52,051 bases of DNA from Burkholderiaceae bacterium 16 (GTDB lineage Bacteria > Pseudomonadota > Gammaproteobacteria > Burkholderiales > Burkholderiaceae). Of the stretch, positions 16,364 through 25,510 are shown piece after piece. A program made the position numbers and the translations under genes. The DNA lies in the NCBI GenBank assembly GCA_000955785.1, contig JYOD01000055.1, positions 35,150 through 87,200 of the forward strand, read 5' to 3'. The notes beneath the pieces were generated by a model. That model was not told where the DNA came from. It saw only the letters and a list, made by a program, of their open reading frames with translations, and did no database searches. Position 1 is the stretch's first letter; every line of letters starts with the position of its first letter.

Positions 16364-16791
16364 CAGATGCTCCTCGAAGGGACGCCCACAATCGGGGCGT
16401 CAAGGGCAAGCGCGGCCTGTACCGGATCGAAATACTCCCGCAAATGGGCGATCCGTCCGTCACGCGCGGTCAGGAATACGACGTACTCTTGCCGGTAGGT
16501 CCGCCCGGTTGCAGAAATCAGCCCTTCGGCCCGCACGCGCGCGATGGCATGTTGGGGGTCGTCGGTGGCGGTGACCACCGCATCGAAGAAGCGGAAATTC
16601 TTGACCGCGCCCACGAACCAGCTCACATGCCGCAGCACGGACTCCCGGCCGTCAAGCTGCAACGGATGGCCAAGGCTCGGTGCATAGGGCAGATCCCACA
16701 CGATGTCGTCAGCAATCAATTCCTGCCAATGCTGGTTGTCGTCAACCAGCCACTGGAGGTGTCGCTGCAAAAGCTCTGTTGCGATGGTCAT
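16363..16791 (-). CDS. SnoaL/NTF2-like protein
   Basis: 142 residues from the ATG at 16791; an ATG at 16806 is in frame but has a poorer ribosome binding site. Pattern of a SnoaL-type alpha+beta cone: LLQRHLQWLVDDNQHWQELI, VWDLPYAP, YRQEYVVFLTARDGRIAHLR, EYFDP. Members are small isomerases, hydrolases or binding proteins. It sits between DoxX and MDR genes on one strand, with a 1-nt overlap to the MDR. The substrate is not predictable. Confidence 0.88.
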   Translation of the reverse strand: MTIATELLQRHLQWLVDDNQHWQELIADDIVWDLPYAPSLGHPLQLDGRESVLRHVSWFVGAVKNFRFFDAVVTATDDPQHAIARVRAEGLISATGRTYRQEYVVFLTARDGRIAHLREYFDPVQAALALDAPIVGVPSRSI

Positions 16792-16821
16792 GATGCGTTT
16801 TCCCATTTTTGGTGCCAGGCG

Positions 16822-17238
16822 TCAGGCAATGACCCGCTCGGCCGGCGCGCGACGGTTGTCCAGGCTGAACGCGCCGGCGCCGAACGCCACGACCTGCAGC
16901 AGGCCTCCGGCCATGGCGACGTTCTTCAGGAAATGGAACATCTGGTTCTGGTCCGCCAGCGCATGGTGGAAGATCAGCGCGGTCACCACGGCGTAGGCCG
17001 CCAACAGCAGCGCAACCAGGCGAGTCCGATAGCCGACCACCAGTAGCACGGCGCCAGCCAGCTCCAGTACCAGTGCGCCCAGCAAGCCGAGCGCAGGTGC
17101 GGGCAGGCCCAGCGACCCGATGTACGCCATCGTGGCGCCAGGCGCCATCAGCTTGCCGATGCCGCTGATGAGGAAGATGGCAGCGATGAGAGTGCGGCCG
17201 ACGGCGGGAATTGCGGGGTGGGTGAGGTTCGAGTTCAT
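16822..17238 (-). CDS. DoxX-family membrane protein
   Basis: 138 residues from the ATG at 17238 (AAAAGGAT 8 nt upstream); ATG 17247 and TTG 17256 are alternatives. Four hydrophobic segments: TLIAAIFLISGIGKLM, LGLLGALVLELAGAVLLVVG, LVALLLAAYAVVTALIF and NVAMAGGLLQVVAFG. DoxX-type proteins are small inner-membrane proteins linked to quinone or thiol redox and often sit beside oxidoreductases. First gene of a minus-strand operon, divergent from a LysR gene 102 nt away. Confidence 0.9.
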   Translation of the reverse strand: MNSNLTHPAIPAVGRTLIAAIFLISGIGKLMAPGATMAYIGSLGLPAPALGLLGALVLELAGAVLLVVGYRTRLVALLLAAYAVVTALIFHHALADQNQMFHFLKNVAMAGGLLQVVAFGAGAFSLDNRRAPAERVIA

Positions 17239-17323
17239 GTTGGTCATCCTTTTCAAAGAGTGGATGTCCGAAGATTAGAGACTTGACACCTATCCAGGAA
17301 GCCTATATTTCCAGATGAGATCC

Positions 17324-17338
17324 ATCTATCTGATAGAT
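17324..17338. promoter_or_regulatory. Perfect palindrome, likely LysR operator
   Basis: ATCTATC T GATAGAT: an exact 7+1+7 inverted repeat of the T-N11-A type expected for LysR regulators, ending 2 nt before the LysR ATG at 17341 and 86 nt from the DoxX start. The position over the regulator's own start region suggests autoregulation. Confidence 0.7.
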
Positions 17339-17340
17339 AC

Positions 17341-18249
17341 ATGCTCGACGCCGTCTCGTTGGACCAGCTCCGCACATTTATCGCCGCCGCCGACGAAGGC
17401 AGCTTTTCCGCTGCGGGCCGCAAACTCAGGCGAGCGCAGTCGGTCGTCAGCCATTTGCTGGCCAATCTGGAGGGGCAGATCGGCGTTCTGCTCTTCGATC
17501 GCAACGGCCGCTACCCCCGGCTGAACGAGGAAGGCACTGCGCTGCTGGCGCAGGCTCGCCTAGTGGTGAGCGGCATGGACGGATTCAAATCGAGAGCGCG
17601 AGCGATTGCCGACGGATTGGAGCCCGAGTTGTCGGTCGTCGTGGACGTCATGTATCCAATGGCCTCGTTGACCGATGCCGTCGGCGCATTCCGAAAGGCA
17701 TTTCCCCACACACCTCTGCGGCTCTACGTCGAGGCACTTGGTGCCGTCATGCAACCTGTACTTGGGCTGGCTTGCCGGCTCGGAATTAGCGGCTCGATGC
17801 CGGCGGTTCCGGAGGTTCTGGAGGCGGAGAAGCTGTTGGATGTAGCCATGATCACGGTCGCTGCCCCGTCACACCCATTGGCGTCCCACAAGGGACTCAT
17901 CCGGCCACGCGATTTGAAGGACCATGTGCAATTGGTGCTCACCGACCGCACGACGCTAACCGAAGGTACGACGTTCGGCGTCTTCTCTCCGCAGATCTGG
18001 CGGCTTGCCGATCTGGGCGCCAAGCATGCGTTTTTGCGTGCCGGCTTCGGATGGGGTCATATGCCGGTGGCGATGGTCCAGGCCGACCTGGATGCCCGCA
18101 CCCTGGTTCCTTTGCGGATCGAGGCCTTTCAACCGCATACGCCGCCGATTGCCATGTTTGCGGTTTATCGGAAAGACACACCGCCCGGCCCTGCGGATCG
18201 ATGGTTTCTCAAACGGCTTCAGGGCGCGCGTGGCACGGGCGAACGCTGA
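17341..18249 (+). CDS. LysR-family regulator of the DoxX/SnoaL/MDR operon
   Basis: 302 residues. N-terminal winged HTH: LDQLRTFIAAADEGSFSAAG, then LRRAQSVVSHLLANLEGQIG and LFDRNGR. The effector domain (about 90-295) is a standard LysR substrate-binding fold. It is divergent from the DoxX operon and starts almost on top of a perfect palindrome. It probably activates the adjacent redox operon in response to an unknown aromatic or quinone-like effector (inference from context). Confidence 0.94.
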   Translation: MLDAVSLDQLRTFIAAADEGSFSAAGRKLRRAQSVVSHLLANLEGQIGVLLFDRNGRYPRLNEEGTALLAQARLVVSGMDGFKSRARAIADGLEPELSVVVDVMYPMASLTDAVGAFRKAFPHTPLRLYVEALGAVMQPVLGLACRLGISGSMPAVPEVLEAEKLLDVAMITVAAPSHPLASHKGLIRPRDLKDHVQLVLTDRTTLTEGTTFGVFSPQIWRLADLGAKHAFLRAGFGWGHMPVAMVQADLDARTLVPLRIEAFQPHTPPIAMFAVYRKDTPPGPADRWFLKRLQGARGTGER

Positions 18250-18312
18250 CTGACTCGATTACTCCTGGGTGTCTCCTTCCCATGCAGTTTTGGTCGGATA
18301 CAGGGCCGACAC

Positions 18313-18365
18313 GACTGGCCGATACGGGTCTGCGACCTTCGTTCTCCCCCGCAGGTTGGCGATAA
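18313..18365 (+). repeat. Dispersed intergenic repeat, copy 1
   Basis: A stretch beginning GACTGGCCGATACGGGT and containing CTGCGACC, CCCCCGCAG and GGCGATAA. It matches a copy at 50324-50380 at 29 of 36 aligned bases in the core, in the same order and orientation. The rest of the 385-base gap between the LysR and CAP genes (18250-18634) shows no gene. Confidence 0.6.
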
Positions 18366-18634
18366 GCTGTTTTTCCTGTGCCGCCCCCCAATGGCAGGGT
18401 CAAACACTAATACTCAGATCGCTCTCCGTGGGCACCTGGACAGTCTCTAGGTTCCTGCATCTGCATGGGCGCCGACGGCGCGCCCTACCCACTCCCCCAG
18501 CTTGCCGCACCAGGCGCGCATGCTCCTGTGCACGAATCCTCCCGATATCACGTTAAGCCTCTGGAAGCGGATTTGCCAGGGTCACCCGCGGATCCTTAGC
18601 CCCGCTTGTACAGACCTAAAATTACCGGAAAAAC

Positions 18635-19645
18635 GTGAAACAGAGCCTCTTCGCAATTGCCGCGATGTCTACCTTCGTCGCGGTCTGGGCCAGCATTGGT
18701 AGTGCTGGCGCCACCCCTCCAACAATTGCTTCAAACCTGCCACGCACACCGACCATCAGGAAGGAACCGTCTTCTTCTGCTTCGACTGCGATCGCGCTCA
18801 CATCCACTTACTCCAGAACCGACCCACGCCTCGAATTCTTCAATGCGCTCAACTCCCTGCGCATCGCAATGGGCGTAGGCGCGTTGCGGCAAGACGCCAC
18901 CCTGGACGCCGCGGCCGAGAACCACCTGGAGTATATGAAGCTCAACGCGGTGATGAGCCACACGGAGATCCCCGGGAATCCTGGTTTCACCAGTCCCGAT
19001 CCGTACCAGCAAGTACTCACCGTGGGCGGCTGGCACAAGCAATGGGTTGGACAGAATGCTTACAACGGCGAGATTGGCCGCTGTCTTGCCACGATGGCGA
19101 ACTCGGTTTACCACTTGCAAGGGATTACCAGCAATCAGGAGACCATCGGCCTCGCCATGCATGACAATTACTGCGTGACGAACTTTGGTGTGGTGACCGC
19201 AGCCGGAACCGGCGGCTATGGCCTCGCCCAATGGGGCGGCCAACAACTGCCTCCCGGCACTGGCGCCCACTACCCAGCCGACAATGCCAACGTCCACGGC
19301 TTGTTCATTCCTGGCAACGAGATCCCGAATCCAGCGCCCGATCTGGCCAGAGCCGGTCCCCCGATCATGTTTCGCGTCAACGTTGAAAAGCCATCTGACG
19401 TGCTGACGGTCTCGAACTTCATCCTGACGGGGCCTGGTGGCAGTCGCGTACCGGCTCGCATCCTGGTGCCTGCCGAATCCAAGGCTGGCTCGGTTGCTTC
19501 GGCTGTCGAGGACGCGAGCTTGTATCGAGGGGTCGTGTTCCTGCTCCCCACGCAGCCCATCGCTGCCGGCACATACACAGCGACTTTCGCCGGCGCGCGA
19601 AATGATGTGGCGATCAATAAGTCCTGGAGTTTTACGGCATACTGA
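18635..19645 (+). CDS. Exported CAP-domain (SCP/PR-1-like) protein
   Basis: 336 residues from a GTG start. Signal peptide about 1-26 (MKQSLFAIAAMSTFVAVWAS, then AGA). A CAP domain follows at about 65-180: FFNALNSLRIAMGVGALRQD, LDAAAENHLEYM, MSHTE and TIGLAMHDNYCVTNFGVV. The C-terminal third (about 235-336: VNVEKPSDVLTVSNFILTG, PIAAGTYTATFAG) looks like an Ig-like beta-sandwich. Bacterial CAP proteins are exported proteins of mostly unknown role. The start has only a weak ribosome binding site. The gene is alone, in a region otherwise full of gene fragments. Confidence 0.85.
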   Translation: MKQSLFAIAAMSTFVAVWASIGSAGATPPTIASNLPRTPTIRKEPSSSASTAIALTSTYSRTDPRLEFFNALNSLRIAMGVGALRQDATLDAAAENHLEYMKLNAVMSHTEIPGNPGFTSPDPYQQVLTVGGWHKQWVGQNAYNGEIGRCLATMANSVYHLQGITSNQETIGLAMHDNYCVTNFGVVTAAGTGGYGLAQWGGQQLPPGTGAHYPADNANVHGLFIPGNEIPNPAPDLARAGPPIMFRVNVEKPSDVLTVSNFILTGPGGSRVPARILVPAESKAGSVASAVEDASLYRGVVFLLPTQPIAAGTYTATFAGARNDVAINKSWSFTAY

Positions 19646-19812
19646 TCAGCCTCTTCCGCGTCTAGGCAGGCCGAGAATGCATCAAACTTTGCCCCCTGTC
19701 TTCTTTGGGGGTTTTGTGGACTACCCCGTGATTTTCATACCCGGTACGACAGGTCGCCCGGCGATTGCGGTCGTCGCTTGCCGGCCAGTTTCTGCCGTTC
19801 GACCCTCAGGCA

Positions 19813-19839
19813 TCCAATGGCCGAAGCTCGGCCATTGGA
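19813..19839. repeat. Perfect 12-bp hairpin
   Basis: TCCAATGGCCGA AGC TCGGCCATTGGA: a perfect 12-bp stem with a 3-nt loop, about 170 nt past the CAP gene. A CGACCCTCAG motif just before it (19800-19809) also occurs in the repeat at 50324-50380. This could be a late terminator for the CAP gene or part of the intergenic repeat family. There is no T-run. Confidence 0.7.
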
Positions 19840-20016
19840 GACGCTCGAGCTTCTCTGACACCCAGCTTTATTCAACGTCCCGGTGGTCTTTTCGAGTTGC
19901 GGGCCACGCCGTCACTTTCGACGTCGGCAAGTCATCGTGAAGCCAGCTTGCTCGTGCCCTGGAGTGGGCAAGGGCACGGGGCAGAAGGCAAGGGGCCGCT
20001 GCGCGCCCTGCACTGC

Positions 20017-20152
20017 CTATTCAACCTTCCCGATCTTGCGTACGGCCGTGGCAGACTTGCCGGCAACCTTGTCCCAATACGCTTGGAACTGGGGCGAAGC
20101 GGACCGCGAACCGGCGTTCTGGATGATCGAGTTGACCTCGGGGTCGGCGGCT
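20017..20152 (-). pseudogene. Unidentified C-terminal fragment
   Basis: The minus-strand frame reads DPEVNSIIQNAGSRSASPQF and continues QAYWDKVAGKSATAVRKIGK to a stop at 20017. It has the look of a real basic C-terminus but no start of its own. It joins directly, in a different frame, to the bestrophin-like fragment upstream. Family not recognised. Confidence 0.4.
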
Positions 20153-20290
20153 GCCCGGAATCGACAGCCATTTGAGCCCGAGGAACTGATAGAGGATAAC
20201 GGGCGGCGAACCGCACGCCAGCGAGGCATAGAGTTGCCGCCTCGACCAGACCGTGAACTCGGATATTTGGTACGATTTTCCCAGGTGCAT
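20153..20290 (-). pseudogene. N-terminal fragment of a bestrophin-like anion channel
   Basis: From an ATG at 20290: MHLGKSYQISEFTVWSRRQL and then YASLACGSPPVILYQFLGLK, WLSIPG. Bacterial bestrophins open the same way (a short SYxLSEFxxWTRRxLY pattern and a first TM segment ending LKWLAVPW). The following TMs and pore are missing because the frame runs into an unrelated tail. Assignment rests on about 46 residues. Confidence 0.5.
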
Positions 20291-20326
20291 GGTGGCATCT
20301 CGCAGCGGTGTGGCAGGTCGCAGGCC

Positions 20327-21336
20327 TTATCGGAACACCCGCTGGACCAACGTCACCACCACACCCGCAAGCCCGAGCACTGCGACCAGTCCGAAATAGT
20401 CGATATGCGCCAGCAAGGCGGATTCCCGGGCCAGCATCTGGGCGACCTGCGCCGTCGCCATCTGCGCCGCCTGCGCGGCACCAGTTGCCTGGATCAATGC
20501 GTCCTGGAGCTTCTGGAATGTCTCCACAAAAATGGGCTCGCTCGACGCCACCCGTTCATTGAGAACGGCATAGTGCGCCGTCGTCCGCCATTGCTGCCCT
20601 AGTGTCGCCGGCGTGATGCCCAGGGCGACGCCAATTTGCGCCAGCATGTTCTTCATCTGTTGGGCATTTGCGAAAACCGACTCGTCATATTCGAGTTCCC
20701 TGAAGGTATTCATAGCAGCCACGGGCATGACGACCAGTGGAAATATGCTATAGATGGCAAGCGCCGGCAGGATGTCACGCCACATGTTGGCATGACCATC
20801 GATCCTGGAGAGCCATGCACCGTACACGGCAAGCGCAAGGAAACCGATGACGAGAAACTTTCGTGGAGACGGGTGACGTGGCAAGATCCGCATCATGACG
20901 CCCCAGGTCAGGATCCCCCCGCAAAACCCAGCGCCTCGAAATCACCCACGGTCGCCCACGCAAAACCCAAGGTTCGCTGCAGCAGCGTCGGAATCATGTA
21001 GTTGTTCGCGCCAAGCATCACGTAGCCAAACAGGAACAGCGCCACGCCCGACACGTAGCGAACGCTCAGCATGTCGCGCACCCGCAGTATGGGGTTGTCT
21101 CCGGCATGCTGGGTGCGCCCATAGAACATCAAACCGACGACTGCCAGGACCATCATCATCCCAATCAGCAGTACGTCTCCATAGAAGTCGTAATAATAGC
21201 GCTGCAGTGCATAGAGCAGCAGGAAGCTTCCGCCTATGAGGATGATCTGTGGCCACAGATTCGGCTCCGAACGATGCTCCGGTGCGACCAGCGGCCGATC
21301 GTGCAGGACCACTGATGCGGGAACAGTCTCGCTTGC
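20327..21336 (-). pseudogene. C-terminal half of an MFS (EmrB/DHA2-like) transporter, frameshifted
   Basis: Two overlapping minus-strand frames make one polytopic half. The first has PQIILIGGSFLLLYALQRYY, DVLLIGMMMVLAVVGLMFYG, YVSGVALFLFGYVMLG and PTLLQRTLGFAWATVGDFEA. It runs out at 20908. The second, from about 20915, has FLVIGFLALAVYGAWLSRID, IYSIFPLVVMPVAAMNTFRE, LEYDESVFANAQQMKNMLAQ and a final TM (YFGLVAVLGLAGVVVTLVQR). TM1-6 are missing; the sequence before 21336 does not encode membrane helices. Hence it is non-functional despite long open frames. Confidence 0.7.
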
Positions 21337-21812
21337 CGGTGCGTCAACCGACAGACACAAGTTTTCAAATTTCACCTGGGCCAAGACCAGGTGCGAGCGG
21401 GCCCTGCGCCCTGTCACCGCGCAATCTTGCAACGCGTTGTAGGCTCTACCGCGCCGAGCCAAATGCAGGTAACGGCAGACCATGGTTCTTGCACCGCGAC
21501 AAATCGACGAGGTCGAAACGCCGACCGCCATTGCGGGGTGGCACACAGAACCAGCAGAACACGCGCCTGAAAGTGTCGTCGGAGCCCCTGGCTATCCTGG
21601 ACCTTTATGCGCAGTGCTTTCAAGTTGAGTAACGGGGTTCCAGCAGCATGACGAGGTCAGCAGTTCAAGGTACGCCCCATGCAGCGCGCTCGCTAGGCCC
21701 GCCCAACTCCAGGCGCCTGAGCGTTGAGATCGGCCGTGCGGAGCGTGCCTCCGCCAGAGCGCCGCGGCCGAGCAGCAAGAACGCGGCCTCACCCACGCCG
21801 CGTGCCGCGGGA
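21337..21812. other. Gap without recognisable gene
   Basis: About 475 bases between the MFS remnant and the patatin gene. Several open frames overlap but none has family features. It may hold scrambled DNA from the event that removed the transporter's N-terminal half. Confidence 0.4.
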
Positions 21813-23234
21813 CTATCGCGCCTCGGTCGATTCGCGCTCGAACTTGCGGATCACCGGGTTGCCAAGGATGGCATCCCTTCCCGCCTCGATCAGGCGATCG
21901 ACGTCCCTCTCGGGCAGACGAAGTCTGGTCGGCAGATCGTTCAGGCTTGCAGCACGCTCCTTGTCGAGGGACTCAAACGAGATCCGCGTGACGAAGAATT
22001 CGACTTCGTCGCACCGCCAGCCTGGGAGGCGTGCAGCGATTTCCTGCTGCCGAGAATGCGGCATGCCACACCGATAGGCCACGAGGTCGTCGCGCCACTG
22101 CTGCATCATGGGAACGAAGGCGTCATAGCTCATTCGAACGTTGGTCGCCATTGCCGCGTCGATGGCCGCGCTTGCGACTTCGATTCCGGATGGGCCAGCC
22201 TGGCTTTGGTTCCAATCGCCGCGTGGGCCCTGACCAGCGTCAACAACGATGAAAAGTTGCCGCCGCACCTTGATCGCGTCGTTCTCGCTCAAGGGACCGT
22301 AAGCCGTGCCCAGCAGCAGGCGCGTTTGCAAAATGGTGGCCAAGCCGTAGTTGTCGGTCACCCCGCCGTCGACCAGCTTGATGTACTTTCCCTTCGAAGT
22401 ATCCCGGTGACCGCGAACGGCGTTTGCCAACGCGCCAAGCAGCAGCGATCGCCCAGGCGCCTGGGCGTGGTCAAGGTTCGGCAGCGGTGCACTACAAGCC
22501 TCGGGATACTTTTGAAGGACGATCGGTGCGAAGAAGAGCGGGACCGCCATGGATGCGGCGACGGCCTCGGAAACGGGAAAGCTCGCAAGATCACTGCATA
22601 GTGCATCGAATGCCAACTGGCTGAACGGGAACGCGACCCGGTAGTAGACGTTCGTGGCGTTGATCCAAATGATTGGCTTGCCGCGGCGGAACATGTCGGC
22701 GTACGTCGCCCCCTTGAACACGTCTTCGTCGAGCCATGTCTGGAGATCTTTCCGATCGTTAAGGCCCCCCGCGAAAAGGCGCGCAAGGTTGACCGGATTG
22801 AGGAGACTGAAGCGAAGTCCCGCCTCTCCGTCCTTCAAGAGCACTGATCGAAAGGTCGCCAGGCTGGCCTTGCCGTGCAGACCGTAGTACGCAGCGGTGA
22901 TGGAGCCGCCGGACACGCTGCTAATGAAGGCGACGTCCTCGAGCAGGGACGCGCCCCCAGTACCTCTCATGGCGTCGAGCCCCTGCAGCGCGCCGAAGGC
23001 GAAGGCTGCGGCTCGCGTGCCACCGCCAGAGAACGACATGGCGACGGTTGTCTGGCCGGCGACGTCGGTGGGTTCGCGCATGGCCGCGGATGCGCTGCCA
23101 GCTGCGGCCTGAGGCAGATTGCGCGGAGCATTGTGAGGAAGCGACCCGCAGGCACTGAGTCCCGCAAGTAGAAGCAGCATCAGAGTGCGGTAGGCCCTGC
23201 CGCAGGCGTGTCGCTCCCTCCCTGCCTCCCCCAT
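21813..23234 (-). CDS. Patatin-like phospholipase, lipoprotein
   Basis: 473 residues from the ATG at 23234; an ATG at 23291 is in frame. A signal sequence ends in a lipobox LSAC (Cys29), so it should be lipid-anchored. The patatin core has SGGGTRAAAFAFGAL (oxyanion hole), ISSVSGGS with the nucleophile Ser in a Ser-x-Ser-Gly-Gly variant of GxSxG, and KLVDGGVTDNYG supplying the Asp of the Ser-Asp dyad. The catalytic set is complete. Patatins hydrolyse acyl esters of phospholipids. It is the only complete gene between 19.7 and 24.7 kb and has no operon partner. Confidence 0.92.
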   Translation of the reverse strand: MGEAGRERHACGRAYRTLMLLLLAGLSACGSLPHNAPRNLPQAAAGSASAAMREPTDVAGQTTVAMSFSGGGTRAAAFAFGALQGLDAMRGTGGASLLEDVAFISSVSGGSITAAYYGLHGKASLATFRSVLLKDGEAGLRFSLLNPVNLARLFAGGLNDRKDLQTWLDEDVFKGATYADMFRRGKPIIWINATNVYYRVAFPFSQLAFDALCSDLASFPVSEAVAASMAVPLFFAPIVLQKYPEACSAPLPNLDHAQAPGRSLLLGALANAVRGHRDTSKGKYIKLVDGGVTDNYGLATILQTRLLLGTAYGPLSENDAIKVRRQLFIVVDAGQGPRGDWNQSQAGPSGIEVASAAIDAAMATNVRMSYDAFVPMMQQWRDDLVAYRCGMPHSRQQEIAARLPGWRCDEVEFFVTRISFESLDKERAASLNDLPTRLRLPERDVDRLIEAGRDAILGNPVIRKFERESTEAR

Positions 23235-23426
23235 TCGCCAAGGCAGAAGGCTCTTGCGCCGAAGAGTGTGGTCATGTTGATACTTCCGCATTGGACTAGC
23301 TCAGGAAGGTGCTCGGCGTGGTGGCGGCCCGCAGGAAGGGAAGGTCGAGTTTTGTTGCCGCCAGGATCCGGTGTGCCCGGGTCCCTCGGAATAATACGGC
23401 CTCCATGGGGGCCGCACAACCCGCAG

Positions 23427-23723
23427 ATGGCGCCTGAGCAACTTCGGGAGAAAGTTGGCGGGCGGACGAAGATCAATCAAGTGAATGTGCCTCCCGGCTC
23501 GCATGTTCCACCGCCGCATAGCCACACAACTAGGGAAGAGTGCGTCCATGTGCTGGAGGGCATACTTCAGTACTCGGTCGATGGGGTAGTCCGAGGCCTG
23601 GCGCCAGGAGCTGGATTGCCACCTAGGATCGCCACGTGCTCCCTAGCATGCCGCGACCTCATCGCGAATAATCGATTCCAAACGGCCTTACGTGACTCTT
23701 CTGTACGGTGGAACACCAACTGA
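23427..23723 (+). pseudogene. Degenerate cupin-domain protein
   Basis: From the ATG at 23427 the frame reads KINQVNVPPGSHVPPPHSHT, then EECVHVLEGILQYSVDGVVR and GLAPG: the first cupin motif and a strand pair. The second motif (PPG..H) is not found; the tail (SLACRDLIANNRFQTALRDS) does not fit a barrel, which suggests a frameshift near 23605. It might still be expressed as a 98-residue protein, but half a barrel would be unlikely to fold. Confidence 0.45.
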
Positions 23724-23773
23724 TAGAGGCGCGGAATGCCGCACAAATCTATCTCATGCATGGGTTGGAACGG

Positions 23774-24180
23774 TCAGAAAATATGTTTGACCCCGAGCAT
23801 CGCGCCGATCTGATTGCTGCCTGGTGTCGGCGTACTCGTACCCCCGCTACCTCCGCTGCTAACAGATAGCGCGGACTGACCGCGATTATCGATGAATCCG
23901 CCGGTGGCATAGACCGAGGTTCGCTTGGAGAACGAATAGGTTCCGAGTACCGCAGCAAGCCATGCCTTGTTCGAGCTGTTCCTGAATCCGAGATAGTAGG
24001 CCTGTCCCGCAAGATTGAACGCGGGCGTAACGTCGTAGGCAGCGCCAATGTAGTACAACTGGCTATGCGGAGTGGGACTGCCTTCGTTATTCCTGAGTGT
24101 CCCGCCGACGCCAATCTTGGCGTCGCCCAGCAGCATGTAGCCACCGAAATGCCACCGGTCGTCCTTGACCAGTAGGCAGC
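23774..24180 (-). pseudogene. C-terminal part of a Gram-negative porin
   Basis: The frame runs from about 24180 (KDDRWHFGGYMLLGD) through YYIGAAYDVTPAFNLAGQAY, WLAAVLGTYSFSKRTSVYAT, GGFIDNRG and ends SNQIGAMLGVKHIF. Alternating amphipathic strands and the terminal Phe are the beta-barrel assembly signature of Burkholderiales OmpC-like porins. The first about 230 residues and the signal peptide are missing, and the frame is cut by a solute-binding-protein fragment on the other strand. Confidence 0.75.
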
Positions 24181-24267
24181 AGCACCGAGGAGCTGGCCGC
24201 TACCATCATGAAGGACCGCCAGGAGATGGAACCGTTGATCAAGAAACTCGGGATCAAGATCCAGTAG
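24180..24267 (+). pseudogene. C-terminal end of a Bug/TctC-type solute-binding protein
   Basis: The frame reads STEELAATIMKDRQEMEPLI and then KKLGIKIQ followed by TAG. Bug-family proteins end this way (STPEEL, then a helix, then IKAAGIKA-like). Only about 28 residues remain. It abuts the porin fragment head to head. See the next fragment, which carries the segment that normally precedes this one. Confidence 0.6.
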
Positions 24268-24400
24268 CAGGGCAATCTAGACCTCTACGCTGGGCTCACG
24301 TGGTACCCCGGCCTCGCGCAAGCTAACAAACGTATTGGGACCATTCTCTCGCACGTAGGTACTCGCTAGATATCTTTCCCGGCGTACTACGACACTTGAT

Positions 24401-24600
24401 ATGAAAAATGCAGCACCCGACGTGCCGACCGTGGCGGAGTCGGGCTACCCCGGCTTCGATCTCACTGCGTGGTACATGCCGGCCTGCCCGGCAGGACTGG
24501 ACAGCGGGGTCCGCGCGCGTTTGGTGCAGACCATGCAGGCCGTGATGCAAGACCCGGCAGTCAAGATGCAGCTCGCGCAGAAGGGGGGAGCCAGCCATGC
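24401..24600 (+). pseudogene. Internal segment of a Bug/TctC-type solute-binding protein
   Basis: The frame reads NAAPDVPTVAESGYPGFDLT, then AWYMPACPAGLDSGVRARLV and QTMQAVMQDPAVKMQLAQKG. This is the late-middle segment of Bug periplasmic tricarboxylate-type binding proteins (the DVPTxAEaGxPGF signature). After QKGG the frame diverges. It would normally lie upstream of a tail like the fragment at 24180-24267, yet here it lies downstream of it, so either two genes decayed or one was permuted. Confidence 0.7.
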
Positions 24601-24786
24601 AGGGTACCGCACAGTTGGGGGCTCACGTCATTCGCCCACTCACTTTGGAGTCTGTTGTATTTAATTTGTGGCCAATGCTGTCACTGATCGACCGAGGCCG
24701 TGTGGAAACGTCTCTCGAATCGCATCAATCCGCGTGCCCTCGGGGGGGAGCTTGCCTTTTCACACAGCCTCGGCCATGAGCAGTCA

Positions 24787-25329
24787 ATGGACGTGGTAAG
24801 CAAGAACGTCGACAATCCAAGCAGAGATTTGCCACCACAAGAAAACATGAAAATCGACGATAGCTACAAGGGGTTTCGGCGCACACTTACCGTAGCCGGC
24901 AAGAAAGTAACGGGTCTCATGCCTGGCGAGGGTTTTCACATGTTTCAACAGTTCTACGCCACCAATCGCGTAAGCGATGCGCAACTCGACCAAGGGGACG
25001 GGCTCGCCGTCTATTTCGGAATGAGCCGTGACGGCGGAACGGTCTATGAGGTTGGAATGGTTCGCGCTTTCAGAAAGGCGGGCGTACCCATTCATGAAGC
25101 TAACGCACGTCTGCGGCTATCGTTTTCCTATCCGTTTGTGGAAACGGTCATTCGTGGTGGGCTCGACAAGATGCACGGATGGGCCGAAGGCACGAGGTTC
25201 TGTTGGACACCGAGCGATCAGTCCGATTTGGATTCCTTCATAAGCACGTCTGGCCCGATTCAAGCCGTTCTAACGAAGCCGCCAAGAGTGACGAAGTTGC
25301 GTCTGGAAAACCTATGGGGAACCTTCTAG
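24787..25329 (+). CDS. Hypothetical protein
   Basis: 180 residues from the ATG at 24787; in-frame starts also exist at 24700 and 24847, and none has a strong ribosome binding site. Soluble, mixed alpha/beta, with segments GFRRTLTVAGKKVTGLMPGE, FHMFQQFYATNRVSDAQLDQ, YEVGMVRAFRKAGVPIHEAN and FSYPFVETVIRGGLDKMHGW. No membrane segment, cysteine motif or known fold was recognised. Standing alone after the Bug fragment with no operon partner. The composition looks coding and the opposite-strand frames look random. Confidence 0.6.
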   Translation: MDVVSKNVDNPSRDLPPQENMKIDDSYKGFRRTLTVAGKKVTGLMPGEGFHMFQQFYATNRVSDAQLDQGDGLAVYFGMSRDGGTVYEVGMVRAFRKAGVPIHEANARLRLSFSYPFVETVIRGGLDKMHGWAEGTRFCWTPSDQSDLDSFISTSGPIQAVLTKPPRVTKLRLENLWGTF

Positions 25330-25510
25330 CCGAGTGGCCGCAATAGAGAAACGTGATTGACCGCTTCGGGTCGATAACGGAATAACGCAACCTCCGGCCG
25401 CAAGCCGCCATGCCGCGGGAGTGTGAGGCGCCCGCCCAACGGGCATCATCCGTCGGCATGTCATCCGCACCCTCCGGCGCGACGCGAGAGGGAGTGTCCC
25501 GCAGGACGCC

